Shown one piece after another: positions 34,385 to 46,343 of a stretch of DNA of 64,000 bases (positions are counted from its first letter, which is position 1; each line of letters starts with the position of its first letter). The notes beneath the pieces are model-generated. The model searched no databases, was not told the origin of the DNA, and worked only from the letters and a program-made list of their open reading frames with translations. Source of the DNA: Aldrovandia affinis (taxonomy: Eukaryota; Chordata; Actinopteri; Notacanthiformes; Halosauridae); NCBI GenBank assembly GCA_029706075.1, contig JAINUG010000329.1, forward strand, positions 1-64,000, given 5' to 3'. Both the position numbers and the translations under genes were made by a program.

Positions 34385-35240
34385 GGATCCCTTGTAACTA
34401 GATGCCACTGGCATTCGCTGATCACTAATCATGGGACCAGCTATGACGAGGTCTAATGGCGAGTGTTTTTCACCCTGTGATCGAAGACTCTGAGGCAGGA
34501 CAGACATGTTAAATAAGATAGATATCCTCAGCATCCTCCTACCCAATATTTACATTATAATACATCCTGTTTACTTAACTGGGGTTACCCACATAGCAGT
34601 GTACATTCACAAACTGAAATTCATGGGCATTACAGTTTCAGTATTTTAAAATGGGTACATGGTGAATTAACAAACAAAGATGCCATTCTAATTTTCTATT
34701 TGTGGGAAGGTAGCACATAATTATGGGTGGGAGTAACTAACTGACAGTGAGGTGGAAAATCTTAGGGGTCATGCACATTTTGCACAGGTCGGTCATCCTG
34801 AGGGTTAGTGCAGTTTGTCATTGCAACAGCTTTCAGTCGGCGGGTTTGTGTCTCATCATGCAACAGCGACACCCCAAAAGTGACCTCCTCCAACTGTCTG
34901 TGCGCGATTTACTGGCGGGCTGTAGAGTGAAAAGAAGCAGCGACTGACATCATATATTTCGAAGGAGAGCATGTGCCTGTCTGCGCTCTTCTGTATTTAC
35001 AAAGGGGGCTGCTGTGATGAATTGGATTGAATTGGTATTCCAAACGAGGAGTAAAAAGATACGTTTACATTAAATTGCACCGACTTCTGCCCGACTGGCT
35101 GCCTTTACATTCATTCAGACACCGCGGCGTTGTCTCACACAACAAACATCATATGCGTGTCATGTTTCTTGTACTAAAAACAACATTTTCACAGAACCAT
35201 ATTACTATCAGTTTTGGTACATCATTTTATTTGGTACATA
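34385..35240. other. No gene recognised
   Basis: Unassigned sequence; no domain is visible in the short frames on either strand. Confidence 0.5.
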
Positions 35241-36462
35241 TGTAACAGGTATGACCTGTGACGGTGCTCGGCCACACCCCTACTTGGTCTTCGCCCACAC
35301 CCCTACCCGGAGATAGGTCGACCCTTTAAATACGCACTTCTCTTTTGAATCAAGGAGCCCGCAAATTCATTGTTTGGTGTCCTCTCGCTGCGTTTCTTTG
35401 TCCTCGCTGGAAGAGTTGTGCTGGTTATCCCTCGCTGGAAAAGCAAATTCTGGGTGCAATCGTCTCTCTTGTAGCAGTTGCCTGTGTTGGCTTTCATAGC
35501 ACTCAGCGGGCACACTCATCGCCTTACAAAATGGCCTCGCTGGCCACTGCCAAGGGTTCAGGCCTGCAACACGCTAATCTCAGACGCGGCTGCAGTATCT
35601 GGTGCACTACGTAGCCTATGCCCTCTGTAGCTACATTAACACAAGGACTTGCCTGTACGTGTTACCACTTTCGACTTTGACCACTGTTTTCCCACTGCTA
35701 AAATAGTGTTAACACCAATGTAAGGCAGAGCACAATTATGTGGATTATTTTGGTTGACCGTTTTGTTAGTTGTTTTGCCTAAACCAGCTTCCCCGCCTTT
35801 GCCTACCCATGTCCCTGACAGGAGCCTTAGTCCCCATTCTTTGCACCCCTGTATGACACTAGGGTCCCAGCCCCAGGCTTTTTCCTCCACTCCTGGTTTC
35901 GGTTGCCCATTAAAGGGGTGTACTTTCCCTTGCAGTGCAGCAAGATAATCACAACCCCTAAAGAGTGCCCATAGTGGGTTGTATTCTATTTTGCTGTGTA
36001 CTAAGATAATCACAACCACTAAAGAGTGCCCATAACGGGGTGTAACCCACGTTGCTGTGCATAAAGATAATCACACTCCCTATAGATTGACGCACTAGCA
36101 CCATCCCTTGTACTGCCCCCTTAGTGCTTTGGTGGCTCAGACCATGTAGACTCCTGCGAGTGAGTGTGCTCCTGGGCCTTGCTCCTTCCTCCCCCCCTCC
36201 TTGCCTGTTCTAGTAAGGGAAGTAGTACCTCTCCTTTTCAGTTGGTACCTTTTAAGTTAATTTGTTTTTGTGCCTGCCAATCTATGGTGTCTTTGTATAC
36301 CAATGCTCTGTCCCCAGTGAGCCTCTAAAAAAATATGACAACCAAGCCAAGAGACAAATAAAGATCTTTTTTATTTTTGTATTACAGCCTCTGTCTAAGT
36401 TCATTTAATTGAACCTCCTTGTGTGGGGAAGTACTGACCAGGTCAGGATATTTCACCTGTTA
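35241..36462 (+). mobile_element. Possible solo LTR
   Basis: Begins TGTAACAGGTATGACC and ends near TTTCACCTGTTAAA, giving short inverted ends TAACAGGT/ACCTGTTA. A TATA-like CCCTTTAAATACGCAC lies at about 35322 and a poly(A) signal AAATAAAGATC at about 36357, in the order expected for U3, R and U5. No retroviral coding lies on either side. The final CA is not intact and no 5-bp duplication is visible, so a host promoter region or another repeat remains possible. Confidence 0.4.
35935..36085. repeat. 62-bp tandem repeat, about 2.4 copies
   Basis: GATAATCACAACCCCTAAAG, GATAATCACAACCACTAAAG and GATAATCACACTCCCTATAG start at about 35945, 36005 and 36067, each with an AGAGTGCCCATA-type continuation in the first two. 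Lies inside the possible LTR. Confidence 0.85.
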
Positions 36463-37450
36463 AATGAGTGTAAGTGCTGTTGCATAAATGCTGTGTTATG
36501 ATCTGTGTTCATGATACATAATTGTTTCATATATTATTACATAATTTCATGCTTAAATAGATAAAGGATTTATTTGATATAAAGTTAAAAATGTGATTTA
36601 TGTACAGGAAATTCATTTATTTGTTATGCAGTTAAAACGGTGGGGCACACTTCTGTCTACCCGGGGAGCGGATGCACGTCACTCTCTCACTTTCGCTCGC
36701 CCACTCACGCAGTGCGCTGGCTTCCGGCTAGTTAATTAGACGGCTAGTCAATTAGCCTGCTCACGGAAGAAAAGCACTGACGGTGCCCACGTTTAAGGTC
36801 ATGACTATGATGTCCGAGGTTTAAGCGGACAGTTGAAGGGACTTTTGGGGACTCCATATCCTCTTTTCATGACAAGCGGCCAACGAGGTATTTTGTTTAC
36901 TTGTACTGCAAAGTTACAATGTTTCATTCTCATGCTAACGTGCCATTTTGTGTTTGATTTGTTTTCATGCTTGTAACACGAGGTTACTGTATAAGTTGTT
37001 GATGCATTTTGTATTATATTTGTTCAAATGTAGTTTTCACGGCGTCTTGGCATGGTGGCGTGATGGTGATTGAGTGTGTGGATGCAGCGAAGAAACAAGG
37101 CTTGCCACAATAAACGCCCGTATCAAAAAACCGACCTGTGTCTGTGTTGTCGTGAAGAGAGCTACAATGAGAGTGGCGTAGTCACTAACTTCATTGGTTA
37201 ACTGCCAGGCTCAACAACCTCGGCGAGTTACACATATGTTAAGAAACATAACCTTGTAAGGTATGTGTCTTTAACAAACATGAAATGGAGGAGGCTGAAG
37301 CTGACTTATTCACAACTTCTGTTCTGATTCAGCTCAATTCTTATTTAGAGCTACACATTTTGAGTGAGCATAGTATCTTAGTGAACAGTGTTTTTTTTTT
37401 GTGTTACATATATATACTGTATATTAAATCCCTAAAACTATGTTTTAAGT
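36463..37450. other. No gene recognised
   Basis: A GC-richer segment at 36640-37220 includes AATAAACGCCCG near 37110 and could be part of another LTR-type element, but no termini or coding were found. Confidence 0.4.
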
Positions 37451-37451
37451 T

Positions 37452-39440
37452 ACATGCTACATTTTCCTCTCTCCTCACCCCTCCTCCTCCCCCAACCCCC
37501 TCCTCTATAACCGCAGATGACTTCTCATCCTTCTTTCACGAGAAGGTTGAGGTCATTCGCAACTCCTTCCCCCTACCCCTCCCTCTCCCATCCCGCTACC
37601 TAATCCTCCCACCTCTCTGTCCTCCTTCTCACCCCTCCCTGACTCGGACATCCTTCAACTTGTTCTCTCCCACCGTCCCACCACCTGCCCTCTTGATCCC
37701 ATTCCTTCCCCCTCTTCCAGTCCATTGCTATGGACATCCTCCCGTTGTCTCTAATGTCATTAACTCCTCTCTTTCCTCTGGCTCTGTCCCCTCCTCCCTC
37801 AAATGCGCTCAGGTTGTCCCCCTCCTCAAAAACCCTCTCTGAATCCTGCTGTCATCTCTAACTACCGACCTGTCTCTCTCCTCCCATTCCTTTCCAAAAC
37901 GTTAGAGCGGGCTGTCTATAATCAACTGTCTGCTCATCTCTTACAGAACGACCTACTTGATCCCAACCAATCTGGGTTCAGAGCAGGCCACTCCACAGAG
38001 ACTGCTCTCCTTGCGGTCACTGAGGCTCTTCACGTCGCTAAGTCCCGATCCCTTAGCTCCGTCCTCCTCCTCCTTGACCTGTCGGCAGCGTTCGACACCG
38101 TGGACCACCGGATCCTGCTCTCATCTCTCGTCGAGATGGGAATCTGTGGATCTGTGCTGACATGGTTTGAGTCCTACCTGGCTGACCGGTCCTACCAGGT
38201 GGCCTGGAGAGGATCCTCTCCTCTCCCGCACCCTCTCTACCGGTGTCCCGCAGGGCTCGGTGCTAGGCCCTGTCCTATTTTCTCTGTACACCAAGTCACT
38301 TGGCTCTGTTATTTCTGCTCATGGTTTCTCCTATCACTGTTATGCTGATGACACTCAACTGTTTCTCTCCTTCCCTCCATCTGATACCCAGATCCCGGCA
38401 CGGATCTCTGCATGCCTGGCTGACATCTCCGCATGGATGTCTACCCACCACCTGAAGCTGAACCTGGGGAAGACAGAGCTGCTCTTCCTCCCAGCGAAGG
38501 GCTCCCCGATGATTGATGCGTCAATTACCGTGGAAGGCTCCATAGTGTCTCCGTCCCAGTCTGCCAGGAGTCTTGGGGTAACCCTGGACAACCAGCTGTG
38601 CTTCTCGAGCCATATTGCAGCGATCTCTCGGACCTGCCGTTTCTCCCTCCACAACATCCGGAGGATCAGACCGTTCCTCACCCAAGAGGCCACTCAACTC
38701 CTGGTCCAGGCCCTGGTGATCTCACGTCTGACTACTGCAATTCCTTGCTGGCAGGCCTTCCGGCCTGTGCCATCAAGCCACTGCAACTTGTCCAGAACGC
38801 TGCTGCTCGCCTGGTGTTCAACCAGCCAAAGTTCACCCACGTCACCCCTCTACTCTCCTCTCTGCATTGGCTCCCCATCGCAGCACGCATCAGATTCAAG
38901 TCACTGGTGCTGGCTTTTCAAGCGGCCAGAGGTACTGCTCCCCGTACCTCCAGTCACTCATCACGCCCTACACCCCGTCCAGACCCCTCCGCTCCGCCTC
39001 CGCTGGCAGACTGACTGCCCCATCCCTCCGGGCGCCTGGCAGCCGCGCTCCTCGCGGTCTCGCCTCTTCTCTGTCCTGGTCCTCGTTGGTGGAACGACCT
39101 CCCGCAATCGGTCAGGACTGCGGAATCACTTCCAATCTTCCGCAAGAGACTCAAAACCCACCTCTTCAGACTCCACTACCACTGAACACTGTCCATCTAG
39201 TCAATCTGTCGTCACCACTGTTTACTTGTTCAAAAAAAAAAAAAAAAACCACTAACCTTTTCTTTCCCAATGTTACAGGTATGATACGCAGACACCTGCA
39301 ATGATGTCTTTTGCCGTTTTACTGCACTGATCTTGTACGCTAACTTTGATTGTTCTCACCTTGTATTAATGCACATCTTGTAAGTCGCTCTGGATAAGAG
39401 CGTCTGCTAAATGCTTAAAATGTAAAATGTAAATGTAATG
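37452..39440 (+). pseudogene. L2-like LINE, 5'-truncated, frameshifted RT with intact 3' tail
   Basis: The plus strand carries most of a reverse transcriptase in three frames. About 37850-38220 holds NYRPVSLLPFLSKTLERAVY, QSGFRAGHSTETALLAV and LLLLDLSAAFDTVDHR. After a shift, 38240-38740 holds [34 protein letters not shown] (catalytic YADD intact) and [16 protein letters not shown]. After another, 38720-38960 holds [19 protein letters not shown] text and [13 protein letters not shown] third shift leads to the C-terminal [12 protein letters not shown] region. The 3' UTR ends GTAAGTCGCTCTGGATAAGA, GCGTCTGCTAAATGC and (AAATGTA)n, the tail shared with SINEs in this window. The endonuclease is missing. 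YADD and the tail suggest L2; inactive because of the frameshifts. Confidence 0.88.
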
Positions 39441-39470
39441 TAAGTGAGAAGTTAAAAGTATTCAAATGTG

Positions 39471-39543
39471 CATTTGAGCAAATTAGCATTGATTTCATAG
39501 CTGGAAGTCTCAGCTATGAAATCAATGCTCATTTGCTCAAATG
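39471..39543. repeat. 33-bp near-perfect inverted repeat (hairpin)
   Basis: Arms 39471-39503 and 39511-39543 are complementary at 32 of 33 positions around a 7-base loop (GAAGTCT). No T-run follows and no coding lies nearby; it starts 30 bp after the L2 tail. It could be a MITE-like fragment, a replication-generated palindrome or a stem of an RNA, but none of these is established. Confidence 0.9.
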
Positions 39544-39687
39544 ATCAATAGCTACCTACCTAGCTAGCCAAGTACATACATAAACAGAAATTCCTGACAT
39601 TAGCCAACTATTAGAAACCATTGGTACAGTAGCTAGCCAGCTATGTAAGCAAAACAGCAGCTAGCTAGCATTTGGCAGGTAATGTTA
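39544..39687. other. Short AGCTAGCTA-rich spacer
   Basis: Contains several GCTAGCTAG motifs; similar motifs lie on the far side of the CR1 copy near 41612. Confidence 0.4.
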
Positions 39688-41615
39688 TAAGAACATAAGA
39701 ATACATAATGATGAGAACGGGCCGTTCGGCCCATCTTGGCTCATCATGTCCTAATCTAAAGAACATCTAGTACTACATCTAGCCTGGCCTTGAATAGCCC
39801 GAGCGTTTCTGCCTCTACTACCTGACCTGGCAAGCTGTTCCAGGCATTGACAACTCTCTGTGTAAAGAAAAACTTCCTAATATCTGTGCGGAATTTGCCT
39901 TTAACTAATTTCCACCTGTGGCCTCTTGTTCTGCTGACCCCACTTATCTTAAAAAATCTTTGGTATTTTACTTTGTTAATCCCTTTTAGGAATTTAAAAA
40001 CCTCAATCAAATCCCCCCTAAGTCTGCGTTTGCTAAGTTTAAATAAATTGAGTGCCTTAAGTTTATCATCATAACTTTTACCTTTCATACCAGGTATCAG
40101 TTTAGTTGCCCTTCTTTGGACTTTTCAAGAGCTTCAATATCTCTCTTGTAGTGCGGTGCCCAGAACTGCACACAGTATTCTAAGTGTGGTCTGACAAAGG
40201 CGTTATATAACATTAATATAACCTCCTTTGATTTGTACTCTATACTTTTTGCTATGTATCCCAGCATCCTGTTGGCTTTTTCACTGCTGTAGCACACTGC
40301 TTTGATGCAGATAGGCTTTGATCCACTACAACTCCTAAATCCTTTTCAAATTGAACACCTACTAACTTTTCTCCTCCCATAAAATACTCCTGTCTAATGT
40401 TTTTATTTCCCACATGCATTACTTTACATTTAGCAATATTGAACGTCATCTGCCATGTATCTGCCCATTTTTGGATTTTGTTTAAATCATCTTGGATTAC
40501 TTTTGTCGATTCCAAACTGTTTGCCAAACCCCCAAGTTTAGTATCATCTGCAAATTTAACTATTTTGCTACTAATGTCCATATCCAGATCATTTATGTAA
40601 ATAAGGAAGAGCAGAGGTCCCAGCACCGATCCCTGCGGGACACCACTGCCCACAGCACCGAGGTCAGATTCGGCCCCACCTACTGTTACTCTTTGTATTC
40701 GCCCTTGCAGCCAATTTTTAACTCACTGTGAAACTACTCCTACAATTCCTACTGATTTCATTTTAGCAATGAGCCTCTCATGTGGTACTTAATTATACTA
40801 CCCTGCTTCCAGTCATCTGGTATTTCTCCAGTGATTATGGATTGACTGAAAATATCTGTCAATGGTTTATATATAATTTCCCCAAGTTCTTTGAGTACTC
40901 TGGGATATATGCCATCCGGGCCTGCTGCCTTATTTGTCTTAAGTTTTTGTAGTTTTTGTAGTACTTCTACATCCCTTATCTCAAAGTCCTCCAGAACATT
41001 CCGTACCTTGTCTATACATTTAGGCATATTTATAACCTCTTCTCTAGTAAAGCTCTCCACAAAGTAACTGTTTAGTGTGTTTGCAATGTCCTTATTATTA
41101 TAAACCAAAGTTCCTTCCTTATTCTTAATGCACTTAACCTCATCTTTAACTTTCCTTTTTCTACTACAATATTGAAAAAACTTCTTAGGGTTACTTTTTG
41201 CATCTTGGGAAATTTTAATTTCAAACCGCCTTTAGCTGATCTTATTTCCTTTTTAGCCTTAGCCCGCATATTACAATAATCTAACTTGTTTCTCTCTGAG
41301 TTATCCTTTTTATATACTCTATACAGTCGTTTCTTTTGCCTCAAAATCACCCGTAAAGATTTAGTCATCCATTGTGGAGACTGTTTTTTCATCCTATTTT
41401 TCCTTACTTTGGGGATGAATTTACACTGTACATCTACAATAACCCTTTTAAATATAGTCCATTTTTCATTCACAGTTCTGCAATCTAGAAGTTTAACCCA
41501 ATCTATATTACTTAAATTCTCTCTCATTTTATTAAAGTCAGCTCGTCTAAAATTAAAAATTCGAGAGTTAGAGGAGGCTGTCTTAACTTGCATGATAATG
41601 CCCAACAAAGGTAGC
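39688..41615 (-). pseudogene. CR1-like LINE, 5'-truncated, broken RT
   Basis: On the minus strand, from 41608 down, the order is: the linker after the endonuclease (PQWMTKSLRVILRQKKRLYR), the RT N-terminal part LKTNKAAGPDGIYPRVLKEL, then [20 protein letters not shown] and a KFADDTKLGGLA block with the catalytic FADD, LGVVVDQSLSASKQC, ALVRPHLEYC-like text (here AFVRPHLEYCVQFWAPHYKR), and the end VNAWNSLPGQVVEAETLGLF. The frame breaks near 41.09, 40.7, 40.28 and 40.09 kb. The 3' end, complement of AGAACATAAGAATACATAAT at 39688, belongs to the CR1-type tail with GGGCCGAACGGCCC. The endonuclease is absent. 5' truncation and frameshifts make it inactive. Confidence 0.88.
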
Positions 41616-42140
41616 TAGCCAACTATTTGAATGATTAGCCTCAATCAATTCAAGACATGTCCAAGAGCAGCATAACCGGGTCAGCTAACACCGTCTTAAC
41701 TTTTTTTCATTCAATTATGACATTTTGTCCTGGCCAGTTTTATATGTGTGGTTTCACAATCTACTAGAGAGTATTAGCGCAGCTAATTCCAGCTTGCTGT
41801 CTCCTCCAAACTGCTTTTGACAGTGCTCTGGCTTTGTTTTTTGTTTTTTTATTTACAACGTTAGATGTGGGTGCCAAAGAGTGCTAACATTGTCAAAAAA
41901 ATGATAGGTCTAACTTTTGGTAGGTCACCATTCAAAGTCAATGGGTGCACCTACAAACACCTACAAAGTAGAATCATGCTAAGGTTGATGTAGGATATTT
42001 GTACCAACATTTGTATGCAGCATATTTTTTGTGTTGTTCGATATTTAGGTAGCCTTGGCAACATAATTGTCTTAAAAATGTAGCTAATTTTACCAGGGGG
42101 TTGGTTCAAGAAAACAGCTAAATGGATCAGTTTGAGAGTC
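41616..42140. other. No gene recognised
   Basis: Unassigned AT-rich spacer between two LINE remnants. Confidence 0.5.
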
Positions 42141-42149
42141 AAAGAATAT

Positions 42150-43700
42150 ATTGTACAGGGCTATCCGAGTAGATGTGCCAACTTTCAGCCAAATAGGCGA
42201 TGAAACAGCTAAGATAGAGATAGTAGAATTTTGTGGTTTTCCCAGTGGGTCACCCCCCATTTCAATCTCTCTCGCCCCTCTCTCGTCCTTTAAAAGGCCA
42301 GCCAAGGTTGGAGGTTTTGAATCCTCCTCCAGAGAGAGACCAGGTCCCCTGTTTGTTTTTGGTAGACTTTGATAGTCCTCGTCTCTCACAGGACCTGCTT
42401 GATGGTGTTGATGATCCTCCATTGGTGCTGCAACCATCAGGGAGGATCTCAGCAAGGCCCTGTTCAGGGAGGCCGAGGACATAACATGGCCTCAGACCCG
42501 ACTGGGTACGGAGCACTGCCAGAACAGATGGTGTTCATGTTCTGAGTCAGTGCATCCATGGGGGCAGCTCTCAGTCAGGACTAAGCGCCGTCTAGACATG
42601 AATGACCTGATGGGAGACAACCGTGAGCAGACATCCATGTAATTGTGGGGGCACCTAACTATATGGCATTTGTTGGGGTCTTGTGATGCTGCAAGTATTG
42701 AGGGATGTAATTGTTCATTTTCTGACAATAATGGGGAAACAGGGAGAATGTTATTTCTGGGTGATGTATAGTGAACCGGTATTATTGAGTTTGCTAAGTC
42801 CGCTCACTGGTTCTCCCCCCAAACCACCTGACAGGTTTGTATTGCCCCTGAGTCCCCCTTCTGTCCGGAGGCAGAGGGCCCCTGGATGGGGTCGCATTGC
42901 TCTTTGACCGGGGTGGGTTTGGGGCACTGAAGTGGTCAGTAACCTATGGGACAGGGTGTATTTGGGTGTGGGAGAGGTTTTTGAACATATCAGGTGGTTT
43001 TGGTTGGGGATGGAAATTTCTTGTGGCCTACTGATTTTAATGGAGAAAAATCTACCATAATGAGGGGTTCAGAGTCCACCTCCTCCTCAACTGGGGTAGC
43101 GGGTGTCTGGGGTGAGTTCCACCTGTTTGCGAGGTTTGAGATTGGTGGGGCAAGCGTTTTCTGTATTGGGGGTCTCCTGTGGTGTAAAGAGTGAAGGGGA
43201 CTGGGGTGGATCAGCTGGGTCATGTCAAGGGAGGAGGAGGGGGAGGGGGGGGAGATGGAGGCGCAGTGCCCCTAGCCCTGTTTGTGTATGAGAGGGGGAA
43301 ATCTCAGAAGACATGTCCCCTTACCCCACAAAGGTTGCAGAGTCTAGAGTCCCGGCATGCCCTGGTCTCGTGCTCTCCTCCACAACTTTTGCAATTGACC
43401 ACTGTGTAGGCAGCGGCTAAGTGGCCTAACTCGCCACATCGCCTGCACAGCTTGGGCATGCCGTAGTAATACACCACTCCCCGATTGTTCCCCAGCGTGA
43501 TGGTGCTGGGAATGTGTCTCACCCTACCTACCGATATCAGATCTTGTTGAAGTTGGACCAGCCACTTTCTGGCCCCAGACCATACCCCATCCTCATCAAG
43601 GACCCTCCTTGCCTCAGACTTGACGGAGCCATAATTGCTCAACCACGTCGCAATGTCGTGGTCCTGTAGAGCCTCGTTATAAAGCTGTACACTGTAAACT
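42150..43700 (-). pseudogene. Tx1-like LINE remnant: ORF1 zinc knuckles and RT-end zinc finger
   Basis: On the minus strand 43642-43304 is an open frame with three cysteine-rich knuckles (CRRCGELGHLA, CKSCGGEHETRAC, CNLCGVRGHVF) preceded by MPKL, the layout of ORF1 of Tx1-clade LINEs, which binds the element's RNA. Further down, 42728-42490 has ESCPHGCTDSEHEHHLFWQC, the zinc finger at the C-terminal end of the second ORF. The whole endonuclease and RT core between them (normally over 2.5 kb) is missing, and 42.75-43.3 kb is not recognisable. It is an internally deleted or rearranged copy. The one aberrant knuckle (HLAAAYTVVNC, tyrosine in place of the expected cysteine) also suggests decay. 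Confidence 0.7.
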
Positions 43701-44708
43701 TGTTTTCAGTGCCCTATCTTTCCCCTCTCTGTAGAAGTTCCAGAACCTCTCCAGGACCCGTGCATTTTGAAGCTAACCTCAAGTATGTCGGTAGTAGTAG
43801 TTTTATTTGACAATTTAAAAAAAGAAATATACACACAATGCATGTACCCTTGATACATGACATCACATTAATGCACACCGCAAATTGCCAAGGATAACAC
43901 AAAAAAGTTGGCAAAAGCCAACTTATTTCCATTGTGGTCCTCTATATGATCAACACTCCATAAAACATAAATAGATTAGGGCTGTCAAGCGATTAAAATA
44001 GTTAATCGTGATTAATCGCATGATTGTCCATAGTTAATCACGATTAATCGCAAATTGATCGCATATTATTGATCTGTTCAAAATGTACCTTAAAGGGATA
44101 TTTGTCAAGTGTTTAATACTCTTATCAACATGGGATTGGACAAATATGCTTGCTTTATGCAAATGTATGTTTATTGGAAATCAATTAACAACCCAAAACA
44201 ATAACAAATATTGTCCAGAAACCCTCAAAGGTACTGCATTTAGCATAAAAAATATGTTCAAATCATAACATGGCAAACTCAAGCCCAACAGGCAACAACA
44301 GATGGGCATATTGACCTGCTAAATTGAATTTAACATTACTTAGTAATATGAGTACTCACACAATGTAGTGTCCAACTTTACGCTTATAAAGGTTCACTAA
44401 AACATCCCGTTTTTTTAAGCATTAACACAAAACAATGGACCTCAATGCATCGCAACAACAGACACATTGTACAATAGCTACATTGGTCAGCTAAATTTCC
44501 CATTACTCAAAGATCATTCCTTGGATCCCTCGCACTTCTAAAGCAAATAACAGAATGTAATGGGGGTTATGCGGAATGGACTTCTGTGTTTTGCTAAACG
44601 TGGCTGGCCATTTCCGGTAGACGAGATAATGGCGTTGTTCTATACAAGATGTTTACAGGACAAGCGGTTTAAGCTATATGCTTCCTCCTATATCCATGAT
44701 TATGAGTG

Positions 44709-45125
44709 TACTAACGACATTTTTTTAAGTACCTGTGCCTGCTGTCTATTACCTAGTGTTAGCGTTAGCTAGCTAGTACTAACACATTTTTTTTAAAGTA
44801 GCCTACCTGTGCCTGCTGTCTAATACTTGGCGTTAGTGTTAGCTAGCTAGTACTAACGACATTTTTTTAAAGTAGCCTACCTGTGCCTGCTGTCTAATAC
44901 TTAGCGTTAGTGTTAGCTAGCTAGTACTAACGATTTTTTTAAAAGTAGCCTACCTGTGCCTGCTGCCTAATACTTATCGTTAGCGTTAGCTAGCTAGTAC
45001 TAACGACATTTTTAAAAAGTATCCTACCTGTGCCTGCTATCTAATACTTATCGTTAGCGTTAGCTAGCTAGTACTAACGAAATGTTTTAAGTACCTGTGC
45101 CTGCTGTCTATTACCTAGCGTTAGC
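44709..45125. repeat. 74-bp tandem repeat with AGCTAGCTAG core, about 5.5 copies
   Basis: ACCTGTGCCTGCTGTCTA-type starts occur at 44731, 44805, 44879, 44952, 45026 and 45093, spacing 73-74 bp, then 67. Each unit contains GTTAGCTAGCTAGTACTAAC, a partly self-complementary core. It lies in the left arm of the hAT. Confidence 0.93.
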
Positions 45126-46015
45126 TGGTCGGTTGCTCAATAACAGTTACCTATGTAGATATTTTCACCAGTGTCAAACAGAGACAGGATGACTGCCGAT
45201 GTTCGCACCAGGGCAGCCTGTCACAGGTCTATACAAAAGAGCGAGAAGCCCCACAGCCTGAGAGTAGCGATGGTTCGCATAAGGTTGATCTGTTCGCATT
45301 CACCATCAGTTCCAGTTCAAGGATGGTAACGCTATGTCAAACTTCTCAAGCTATAAAGGCTAATCTGGCAATACGATCAGGACCCTCTTGACTATCTAAT
45401 CTATCGTCATGATTAAAAGGCACGATTTATACCAGCATTCCCATTTTGAGAAGTTTGATAAAGGCATCAGTCCAAAATAACAGCTGTTCAAGTTCAGTGT
45501 TGTTGGTTCGGTCTAATACATTTCAGCTGAAAAACGAGTATAGGCAAGGTTATTGGGGTAACGGTATTATCATTGATTATCTAGTGGCATAATAGTATGT
45601 TATTCATCAGGTCTCTCAAAATAAAATAGATCATTATAAGGTACAGTATTAACAACCCGTGCTATTGTTTTATTTAATTATCACGTTGACCTTGTTGACT
45701 GGCGGAAGTGAGCCAGCACGTCTTCCGGTTTGGTCACGTGATGCTCGACATATACCCTATTGTGTCCAACTTCACATGGGGAAAATAAAGGCTCACAAAA
45801 ACATCCCCTTCTACTATGTGGGATCAAAACATGATGCAAAATTAAAAAAACAATAAATAAAGTTTCCCTCGCACACTATCAAGTGTGGTCTGCCACAAGT
45901 GGATGTTTCAGCGCTAATGGAGCTGTCTGCATTAGCTGTGTGCTTGGCTAGCAAATGGTATTTGAGACTAGATGTATTCCGGTGGTAACTCAATTCACAT
46001 CGACAGTAACTTCAA
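45126..46015. other. hAT left-arm interior, no gene recognised
   Basis: No coding supported. A short frame at 45659-45856 has no recognisable features. Confidence 0.5.
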
Positions 46016-46343
46016 ATAACTTTCAATCAATCAATCAAGTTTATTTATATAGCACAGTTTCGTACAAATTAATGCAATTCAAAGTGCTTTAACAACAGTG
46101 AGTTAATTTATGGAGACAATAAAATTATTAGAATCAGTTTCAAATATAGGAAATCAGTTTAAAAACACATTAAAATTAAAATTAAAATTAAAAACAAAAT
46201 AAGATTTAGCTGACAAGTAAAACTGATAAAAGTGCAGTGGATTTAAAATTTGGACTGGGCTTAATAAGAATATAGTAAAATGCAGTACAATTTAATCATT
46301 ACAGTCGAAGGCCCATGAAAAGAGCAAAGTTTTCAGTCCAGAT

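Noticed and set aside
35636..36019. 127-codon minus-strand frame as a gene
   Set aside because: It crosses the 62-bp tandem repeat and has no recognisable feature.
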